Shown here one piece after another: positions 55,176-64,000 of a DNA stretch of 64,000 nt (positions within the stretch are counted from its first letter, which is position 1; every line of letters starts with the position of its first letter). The notes under the pieces are model-generated. The model did not search any database. It worked only from the letters and a program-made list of their open reading frames with translations, and was not told the DNA's origin. The DNA is from Betaproteobacteria bacterium HGW-Betaproteobacteria-3 (lineage in GTDB: Bacteria; Pseudomonadota; Gammaproteobacteria; Burkholderiales; Burkholderiaceae_C). The stretch covers positions 36,055 through 100,054 of the forward strand of contig PHCI01000019.1 of the NCBI GenBank assembly GCA_002842205.1. Reading direction: 5' to 3'. Both the position numbers and the translations under genes were made by a program.

Positions 55176-55275
55176 GGGCAGCTTGCTGCTCCCCGCTTTT
55201 CCTCCCTGAGCGGGTGCCTGAATGTGTGACAGCAAGAAGGCTTCTAGCCCCGACCTGATGGTCGGGGCTTTTTTT
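55176..55275 (+). ncRNA. Candidate small RNA with C-rich (anti-SD) loop
   Basis: About 100 nt between a good promoter and a strong terminator, with no credible ORF. Predicted folds: GGGCAGC ... GCTG hairpin; CCCGC (55192-55196) pairing with GCGGG (55210-55214) and a 13-nt loop TTTTCCTCCCTGA; an unpaired stretch; then the terminator. The CCTCCC loop is complementary to Shine-Dalgarno sequences, like the C-rich-loop sRNAs of other proteobacteria. It lies between divergent hemB and the hemJ-like gene. It might instead be an attenuator leader of the latter. Confidence 0.5.
55246..55275 (+). terminator. Strong Rho-independent terminator
   Basis: Ten-bp perfect stem AGCCCCGACC/GGTCGGGGCT with a TGAT loop and seven T. 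Confidence 0.9.
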
Positions 55276-55340
55276 CTGGACCGTGCGCCGGTCGCCCATG
55301 GCGGGTCGCCCCGGGTTTCGGCCCGCCCTACACTTGCACC

Positions 55341-55781
55341 ATGCTCTGGATCAAATCCCTTCATATCGTGTTCGTGGCCAGCTGGTTTGCCGGCCTGTTC
55401 TACCTGCCGCGCATCTTCGTGAACCTGGCGCAGATCCCGATCGATGTGCCGCCCGAATCGGTGCGCGAACGTGAGCGCCTGTTGCTGATGGCGCGCAAGC
55501 TGCTGCGCTTTACCAGTGTGCTGGCGATTCCGGCGCTGGCGCTGGGTTTGTGGCTATGGCTGGGCTATGGCATCGGGCGCGGCCCTGGCAACGGCTGGAT
55601 GCATGCCAAGCTGGTGGTGGTGGTTCTTGCGCTGGGGTATCACCACAGCTGCGGGGTGCTGCTGCGCCGCTTCGTTGCCAACCGCAATGCGCGCAGCCAT
55701 GTGTGGTATCGGTGGTTCAACGAGGCGCCGATTTTCCTGCTGCTGGCCGCCGTGGTGCTGGTGGTGGTCAAGCCTTTCTGA
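55341..55781 (+). CDS. HemJ/CopD-family membrane protein
   Basis: 146 aa, four TM segments. LWIKSLHIVFVASWFAGLFY and LPRIFVNLAQ match HemJ (protoporphyrinogen IX oxidase, UPF0093), with the conserved histidine of the first helix and WMHAKLVVVVLALGYHH. HemJ converts protoporphyrinogen to protoporphyrin with haem b bound. Its position beside hemB supports a haem-pathway role; many databases label it CopD family. Confidence 0.75.
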   Translation: MLWIKSLHIVFVASWFAGLFYLPRIFVNLAQIPIDVPPESVRERERLLLMARKLLRFTSVLAIPALALGLWLWLGYGIGRGPGNGWMHAKLVVVVLALGYHHSCGVLLRRFVANRNARSHVWYRWFNEAPIFLLLAAVVLVVVKPF

Positions 55782-55796
55782 GGCCGGGCTGCGCCG

Positions 55797-56993
55797 ATGC
55801 ACAAAACCTCGGCCTGGCCCCTGGCGCTGGTGTATGCGGCGCTGATCGTCTATGCCAGCCTTTACCCGTTTGCCGATTGGCGCAATCAGGGCATTCATCC
55901 GCTGGCGTTTCTGGGCGCGCCGTGGCCAAGGTACTGGACTTCGTTTGACCTGGTGGCCAACGTGCTCGGGTATGCGCCGCTGGGCTTTTTGCTGGCGTTG
56001 ACCGTGCTGCGCAGTGGCATGGGCGGTGGCATCGGCGGTGGGGTGAGCGGTGGCATGGGGGTCGGCCGGACCGGGCGCGCCCTCGCGCAGGCGGTCGTCG
56101 CGGCAAGTGCCTTGTCGCTCGCGATGGAAACGCTGCAGGGCTATTTGCCGTCGCGCGTGCCGTCCAACCTCGATTTCGGGTTGAACACCGTGGGCGCCGC
56201 CCTGGGGGCCGCGCTGGCGAGTCTGCTGGAAAAGCTCGGGGTGATCAGCCGCTGGAGCCGCCTGCGAGCGCGCTGGCTGGTCGAGGACGCGCGTGGCGCC
56301 ATCGTGCTGCTGGCCCTGTGGCCGGTGGCGCTGCTGTTCCCGACGGCGGTTCCCCTGGGGTTGGGCCAGGTGCTCGAGCGGCTGGAGCAGGCGCTGGCCG
56401 ACCTGCTGGAAGACACGCCATTTCTGCTGTGGCTGCCAGTGCGCGACATCGAATTGCAGCCGATGATGCCGGGGACCGAAGTGCTGTGCGTGCTGCTTGG
56501 CGCACTGGTGCCCTGTCTGTTGGGCTACGGGGTGATCCGTCACGTCGGACGTCGGCTCGTTTTTGCCGGCCTGGCCCTGGCCGCGGGGGTGGCGGCGACC
56601 GGCCTTTCGGCCGCGCTGACCTACGGCCCCAACCATGCCTGGGCGTGGCTGACCTTGCCGGTGTGGATCGGCCTGCAGGCGGCGATGGTGGTCGCAGCGG
56701 TGTTGCTGCCATTGTCACGCCGCGCCAGCGCCGCAGCGCTCTTGCTGGTGTTGGCGGTGCTGTTGGCATTGCTCAATCAGGCACCCACCGGGGCCTATCT
56801 GGCACAGACGCTGCAGACCTGGGAGCAGGGCCGTTTCATCCGTTTTCACGGGCTGGCGCAGTGGCTGGGCTGGATCTGGCCCTATGCGGCCATGGCCTAT
56901 GTGCTGGTGCGCGTGTCGCAGCGCGATGGCCCTGCGGCGCCGGGTGTGTTGCGCCAAACCCAGGACCGACAAGCTCCTAGAATCCGGACATGA
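55797..56993 (+). CDS. VanZ-like family membrane protein
   Basis: 398 aa, about ten hydrophobic segments. The N-terminal VanZ domain is clear: YASLYPFADWRNQG, DLVANVLGYAPLGFLLAL and METLQGYLPSRVPSNLDFGL with GLNTVGAALGA. The C-terminal half has more TM helices of unknown role. A Gly/Met-rich stretch (about 75-92) interrupts the domain. Overlaps the ferredoxin gene by four bases. Confidence 0.85.
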   Translation: MHKTSAWPLALVYAALIVYASLYPFADWRNQGIHPLAFLGAPWPRYWTSFDLVANVLGYAPLGFLLALTVLRSGMGGGIGGGVSGGMGVGRTGRALAQAVVAASALSLAMETLQGYLPSRVPSNLDFGLNTVGAALGAALASLLEKLGVISRWSRLRARWLVEDARGAIVLLALWPVALLFPTAVPLGLGQVLERLEQALADLLEDTPFLLWLPVRDIELQPMMPGTEVLCVLLGALVPCLLGYGVIRHVGRRLVFAGLALAAGVAATGLSAALTYGPNHAWAWLTLPVWIGLQAAMVVAAVLLPLSRRASAAALLLVLAVLLALLNQAPTGAYLAQTLQTWEQGRFIRFHGLAQWLGWIWPYAAMAYVLVRVSQRDGPAAPGVLRQTQDRQAPRIRT

Positions 56994-57349
56994 GTGAAAC
57001 CAAAGCCGATGAGAAGGCGCCTTTGTCCTATTACGCGCGCCATGTGTTCTTCTGCCTGAACGAGCGCAAGAACGGCGAAGCCTGTTGCGCCCAGCATCAG
57101 GCGCAGGAGGCGTTCGACCGCTGCAAGTCGCAGGTCAAGGCGGCGGGCCTGGCCGGGCCCGGCCAGGTGCGGGTCAACAAGGCCGGCTGTCTGGACCGCT
57201 GCGCGGCCGGGCCGGTGATGGTGGTGTACCCCGAAGCCGTCTGGTACAGCTATGTCGATGGTCATGACATCGACGAAATCGTCGAGTCGCACCTCAAGAA
57301 CGGCCAGGTGGTCGAGCGGCTGCTGACGCCCGCGCATCTGGGGCGGTGA
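56990..57349 (+). CDS. Thioredoxin-like [2Fe-2S] ferredoxin
   Basis: 119 aa. HVFFCLNERKNGEACC near residue 20 and NKAGCLDRCAAGPVMVVYP near 65 supply the four-cysteine cluster of thioredoxin-like (NuoE-type) ferredoxins. Small soluble electron carrier; partner unknown. Coupled to the VanZ-like gene by an ATGA overlap. Confidence 0.88.
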   Translation: MSETKADEKAPLSYYARHVFFCLNERKNGEACCAQHQAQEAFDRCKSQVKAAGLAGPGQVRVNKAGCLDRCAAGPVMVVYPEAVWYSYVDGHDIDEIVESHLKNGQVVERLLTPAHLGR

Positions 57350-57370
57350 GCCGGGTTTCCCGAAAATATG

Positions 57371-57433
57371 AATGAAATCGACCTCTATCCCCCGCAAAAT
57401 GGTGATAGTTTGCTATTTAAATAGTAGTATTTA
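57371..57433 (+). repeat. Interspersed repeat copy R7 (leader of hydrolase gene)
   Basis: TATCCCCCGCAAAATGG then ATAGTTTGCTATTTAAATAG; ends directly at the next ATG (57434). The core is slightly changed. Confidence 0.7.
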
Positions 57434-58060
57434 ATGAATGCCCAAACCCTTCGGCTGACCTTGACCGGCGCCGCCGGTGCCATCGAAGCGGTGCGCGACG
57501 ACCCCGCAGGTGCGTCGCGCGGCGTGGCCGTGATCGCGCACCCGCACCCCCTGTTTGCCGGCACCATGGACAACAAGGTGGTGCAAACGATCGCGCGGGC
57601 CTTTGTGCAGTGCGGCTTCAGCGCGGTGCGTTTCAATTTCCGCGGGGTTGGCGCCAGCGCCGGCGTGCACGACGAGGGCCGCGGTGAATGCGACGACCTG
57701 CTGGCCGTGGTGCGGCAGGTGGCCGCCCATGGCGAACCCCTGGCACTGGCGGGGTTTTCGTTCGGTGCCTTTGTGACGAGTCACGCGGTGCAGGCCCTGT
57801 GGCCAGAGCGCCCGCCGGTCCGGCTGGTGCTGGTGGGCACGGCGGCGGCCCGCTTCGATGTGGCGCCCTTGCCCGACGCGGCGCGCGACCGCGCACTGGT
57901 GGTGCACGGCGAGCACGACGACACCGTGCCCCTGTCGGCCGTGATGGACTGGGCGCGGCCGCAGTCACTGCCGGTCACGGTGATTCCTGGCGGAGGGCAT
58001 TTCTTTCACGGACAATTGCCGCTTTTGAAATCTCTCGTGGTGCGCCACCTCGTAGCCTGA
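57434..58060 (+). CDS. Alpha/beta hydrolase
   Basis: 208 aa. AVIAHPHPLFAGTMDNKVVQ, FNFRGVGASAG, the nucleophile elbow GFSFGA, aspartate in HGEHDDTVP and histidine in GGGHFFHG: the compact hydrolase family common in proteobacteria (PF12146/COG2945 type). No N-terminal signal. Leader consists of repeat R7, no clear ribosome site. Confidence 0.87.
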   Translation: MNAQTLRLTLTGAAGAIEAVRDDPAGASRGVAVIAHPHPLFAGTMDNKVVQTIARAFVQCGFSAVRFNFRGVGASAGVHDEGRGECDDLLAVVRQVAAHGEPLALAGFSFGAFVTSHAVQALWPERPPVRLVLVGTAAARFDVAPLPDAARDRALVVHGEHDDTVPLSAVMDWARPQSLPVTVIPGGGHFFHGQLPLLKSLVVRHLVA

Positions 58061-58106
58061 GTTCACCGCGGCGGACCGCCACGCTGCAACCCCGGACCCT
58101 TCTCCC

Positions 58107-59255
58107 ATGAAACGACTGTTGACCGCGCTGCTATTGGCGCCGATTTGCTTTTTGGCCGCCGCCCAGGCGCCCCAACCCCCCGAAATCGCCGCCCGCGCCT
58201 ACCTGCTGCTGGACGTGACCGCCAACCAGGTGCTCGCCGCCCGCGAGGTGGACGCGCCGGTGGAACCGGCGTCACTGACCAAGCTGATGTCGGCCTACCT
58301 GGTGTTCGACGCCCTCAAGGCCCGCAAGATTGACTTGAAACAGACCCTGCCAGTGAGCGAGCGCGCCTGGAAGATGCCCGGCTCGCGCATGTTCATCGAC
58401 CCCAAGATGCAGGTGCCGGTCGAAGACCTGGTCAAGGGCATGATCGTGCAGTCGGGCAATGACGCGACCGTGGCATTGGCCGAGGGTGTCGCCGGTTCGG
58501 TCGAGCGGTTTGTGGAGCTCATGAACGCGCAGGCCAAGGCGCTGGGCATGACGAACACCGGCTACAAAAACCCGGAAGGCCTGACCGAAGCCGGGCACAC
58601 CACCACGGCGCGCGACCTGGCCACGCTGGCCACGCGGCTGATGCGTGATTTTCCCGAATACGTGCCTTACTACGCCATCAAGAAATACCGTTACCCGGGC
58701 ACGCCGGCGGCCAACGACAACAACCGCAACCTGTTGCTGTTTCGGGACCCGACCGTGGACGGCCTCAAAACCGGCCACACCGACGCGGCCGGCTATTGCC
58801 TGATTGCCACGGCCAAACGCGATTTCCCCCAGGTGGGCTCGCGCCGCCTGCTGTCCATCGTGCTGGGCGCCACGAGCGAAAACGCCCGTGCCAACGAATC
58901 GCAAAAACTGCTCAACTGGGGCTACACCGCGTTCGAGGCCGTCAAACTGTTTGACGCCGGGCAGGCCGTGGTCACGCCGCCGGTCTGGAAGGGCAAGAGC
59001 GCAACACTCAAGATCGGCCGCCCGGACGCCATTGTGGTCGTCGTGCCCAGCGGCAGTGCCGGCAAGGTCAAGACCACGGTGGCGCGTGCCGAGCCGCTGG
59101 TAGCGCCGTTCACCAAAGGCCAGCAGATCGCCATGCTCAAGGTCTCGATCGGTGAACAGACGCTGCCCGATGTGCCGCTGGTGGCCCTGGAGGCCGTGGA
59201 AGAAGCCGGCATCCTGGGGCGCGCCTGGGACGGTATTCGGCTCTGGATCAAGTAA
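58107..59255 (+). CDS. D-alanyl-D-alanine carboxypeptidase (PBP5/6 type)
   Basis: 382 aa. Signal peptide (LLTALLLAPICFLAAAQA), the three penicillin-binding motifs SLTK (56-59), SGN (in IVQSGNDATVA) and KTG (LKTGHTDAAGYC), a PBP5 C-terminal beta domain and an amphipathic membrane-binding end (EAGILGRAWDGIRLWIK). Trims the terminal D-alanine of peptidoglycan pentapeptides in the periplasm. Often named dacA or dacC. Confidence 0.92.
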   Translation: MKRLLTALLLAPICFLAAAQAPQPPEIAARAYLLLDVTANQVLAAREVDAPVEPASLTKLMSAYLVFDALKARKIDLKQTLPVSERAWKMPGSRMFIDPKMQVPVEDLVKGMIVQSGNDATVALAEGVAGSVERFVELMNAQAKALGMTNTGYKNPEGLTEAGHTTTARDLATLATRLMRDFPEYVPYYAIKKYRYPGTPAANDNNRNLLLFRDPTVDGLKTGHTDAAGYCLIATAKRDFPQVGSRRLLSIVLGATSENARANESQKLLNWGYTAFEAVKLFDAGQAVVTPPVWKGKSATLKIGRPDAIVVVVPSGSAGKVKTTVARAEPLVAPFTKGQQIAMLKVSIGEQTLPDVPLVALEAVEEAGILGRAWDGIRLWIK

Positions 59256-59333
59256 ATTCAGGATGTAAGCGCACGCTCCATTTGCTTGGCGTGCTGCGCT
59301 GCCACATTGAAGGCCGATGGGCGCCATTGCGCA

Positions 59334-59362
59334 TTGCGGGATATCCCTGACCGGGATATACT
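59334..59362 (+). promoter_or_regulatory. Promoter of the rpsL (str) operon
   Basis: TTGCGG, 17-bp spacer, TATACT, about 72 bp before the rpsL start. The downstream leader is AT-rich. Confidence 0.7.
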
Positions 59363-59440
59363 AGAAGGCTTTTCCGCATTTGGAGCGGAGAAGATTTTGT
59401 ATTTGTCTAACCTGTTTTCAAACGTTTAGGGACGTTTTCA

Positions 59441-59818
59441 ATGCCAACTATCAATCAACTGGTGCGTCAGGGGCGGGAGGTCGAAAAGATCAATTCCAAA
59501 AGCCCTGCGATGCAGAACTCGCCGCAGCGTCGCGGTGTGTGTACCCGCGTGTACACCACGACGCCGAAGAAGCCGAATTCGGCCCTTCGCAAAGTTGCCA
59601 AGGTCCGTCTGACCAATGGCTTCGAAGTCATCTCCTACATCGGCGGCGAAGGCCACAACCTGCAGGAACACAGCGTGGTGCTGGTTCGTGGCGGCCGTGT
59701 CAAGGACTTGCCCGGTGTGCGTTACCACATCGTGCGCGGTTCGCTCGACCTGCAAGGCGTGAAAGACCGCAAGCAGTCGCGTTCCAAGTACGGCGCCAAG
59801 CGCCCGAAGAAGGCCTGA
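59441..59818 (+). CDS. rpsL: 30S ribosomal protein S12
   Basis: 125 aa, full length. [11 protein letters not shown] start, [20 protein letters not shown] (with the lysine of streptomycin resistance fame) and [12 protein letters not shown]. The PGVRYH loop near residue 90 is normal. Part of the decoding centre. First gene of the str cluster; 165 bp precede rpsG, a region that may hold translational control. Confidence 0.98.
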   Translation: MPTINQLVRQGREVEKINSKSPAMQNSPQRRGVCTRVYTTTPKKPNSALRKVAKVRLTNGFEVISYIGGEGHNLQEHSVVLVRGGRVKDLPGVRYHIVRGSLDLQGVKDRKQSRSKYGAKRPKKA

Positions 59819-59983
59819 TCGGCTTTTTGAGAGATTGAACCGGTGCCGGCGTGCCTTGGCAGGTGCGTGCAGGCGGAGTGACCCGAAACCCGGATGTTCC
59901 GGATGGGTCGAGTAAGTGAGGGTCTTGATGGCTCTCGCGGCACCTGAAAAGGCTGCCAACTGAAGCAAATTTAGAGGTGAAAC

Positions 59984-60457
59984 ATGCCACGTCGTCGCGA
60001 AGTCCCTAAACGTGAAATCCTGCCGGATCCCAAGTTCGGCAATGTCGAGCTCGCCAAGTTCATGAACGTCATCATGCAAGGCGGCAAGAAAGCCATCGCC
60101 GAGCGCATCGTCTACGGCGCGCTCGAGCAGATCGAGAAAAAGAACCCTGGCCGCGATCCCGTGGAAGCGTTTTCCATGGCGATCAACAACGTCAAGCCGA
60201 TGGTCGAAGTCAAATCCCGCCGTGTCGGTGGCGCCAACTACCAGGTGCCGGTTGAAGTGCGCCCGGTGCGCCGTCTGGCGCTGTCGATGCGCTGGATCAA
60301 GGAAGCCGCCAAGAAGCGCGGCGAGAAGTCAATGGCCCTGCGTCTGGCCAACGAATTGATGGAAGCGACCGAAGGTCGCGGTGGTGCCATGAAGAAGCGC
60401 GATGAAGTGCACCGCATGGCCGAGGCCAACAAGGCCTTCAGCCACTTCCGCTTCTAA
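59984..60457 (+). CDS. rpsG: 30S ribosomal protein S7
   Basis: 157 aa, full length: [52 protein letters not shown]. Binds the 3' domain of 16S rRNA and, in enterobacteria, represses its own operon. AGAGGTGAAAC ribosome site. Confidence 0.98.
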   Translation: MPRRREVPKREILPDPKFGNVELAKFMNVIMQGGKKAIAERIVYGALEQIEKKNPGRDPVEAFSMAINNVKPMVEVKSRRVGGANYQVPVEVRPVRRLALSMRWIKEAAKKRGEKSMALRLANELMEATEGRGGAMKKRDEVHRMAEANKAFSHFRF

Positions 60458-60534
60458 AAACCGCCCCCATCTACGGCGTTGCGGGCTCGCCAAAAGCGGG
60501 CCCGTATTGAAGACGTCACTAACGGAGAATTTTC

Positions 60535-62637
<2,103 letters not shown>

Positions 62638-62642
62638 ATAGG

Positions 62643-62750
62643 CCCACCCCCGAAGCGGCTTTGCCGCTTCCCCCGGGCCCAGAATGGATCCGGGTAGGCC
62701 CGGGCGACAGCAGCGGCCCGTCCTGAGCTTGACGAAGGGCGGTTCCGTGG
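62643..62750. repeat. Intergenic repeat cluster between fusA and tuf
   Basis: CCCCCGAAGCGGC-TTT-GCCGCTTCCCCC inverted repeat, then GGGCCC/GGATCCGGG elements and a TCCTGAGCTTGACGAAGG piece related to the TTCGACAGGCTCAGGG family. The remaining 120 bp up to tuf look like a plain leader with a TTTGGAGAACTGAAAA ribosome site. Confidence 0.6.
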
Positions 62751-62869
62751 CGGTCGCTGGAAGTAAACCTGTCTTTGGCGCCACTTTTGTGGTTGGCCCG
62801 CTGCCCGTGGCGAGGCCTCTGCCGGAGACGTTAAACGGACACGGGCACTGCTCTTTGGAGAACTGAAAA

Positions 62870-64000
<1,131 letters not shown>

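Overview
The window looks like chromosome of a high-GC betaproteobacterium, most probably Comamonadaceae (Acidovorax/Hydrogenophaga/Polaromonas/Rhodoferax relatives). The reasons are the gene content (two TRAP operons, an OPLAH, an AtuA-type protein, a form II 'cox' cluster, an MCE lipid transporter, the rpsL-rpsG-fusA-tuf cluster) and many copies of a roughly 60-nt interspersed repeat built around CCCCCGTCAAATGG. From memory that repeat is frequent in this family; no database was consulted. The genus cannot be fixed from sequence alone.

Layout. 1-1.8 kb: end of a TRAP operon (dctQM). 2.0-4.4 kb: an EgtB/SenA-like non-haem iron enzyme, overlapping tail to tail with a ModE-like regulator. 4.5-9.6 kb: tungstate (tupBCA) and molybdate (modABC) ABC transporters facing each other. 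9.6-18.9 kb: a GAF/Fis-type regulator and a molybdenum-hydroxylase cluster (coxS-L-M-like, then coxD-E-G-I-like maturation genes). The CoxL motif AYRGAGR marks form II, so this is a Mo hydroxylase of unknown substrate rather than a proven CO dehydrogenase. Metal uptake, regulator, enzyme and maturation factors form one logical unit.

19.1-24.9 kb, with decayed sequence to about 27.2 kb, is AT-richer and consists of small same-strand genes separated by attC-like sites. It is an integron gene-cassette array with no integrase in the window (CALIN-like). Cassettes carry a Sel1-type protein, an HTH+GIY-YIG fusion, a membrane/HEPN-like protein and three toxin-antitoxin pairs. Downstream lie transposase and toxin relics, a GrpB-family gene and brnTA.

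27.3-31.3 kb: a hydrolase, then a three-gene electron-transfer module (ferredoxin reductase, membrane protein, octahaem cytochrome c), then crcB. 31.3-38.7 kb: TRAP dctPQM, a divergent MarR-type regulator and a 1235-aa OPLAH-type hydrolase. 38.8-43.7 kb: fatty acid desaturase, lipoprotein, and an atuA-like/enoyl-CoA hydratase pair. 43.9-47.7 kb: MCE-type lipid ABC transporter. 47.7-53.9 kb: marC, SDR, isomerase, dienelactone hydrolase, GST, LysR, a small exported protein and corA. 54.0-59.3 kb: hemB, a candidate sRNA, a hemJ/copD-like gene, VanZ-like protein, ferredoxin, hydrolase and a D,D-carboxypeptidase. 59.3-64 kb: rpsL, rpsG, fusA and a tuf gene that lacks 20 codons around switch I.

The most interesting signals are the integron cassette array, the interspersed repeat that repeatedly supplies starts, signal-peptide codons or stop codons of genes, the internally deleted tuf, and a candidate sRNA with an anti-Shine-Dalgarno loop near hemB.
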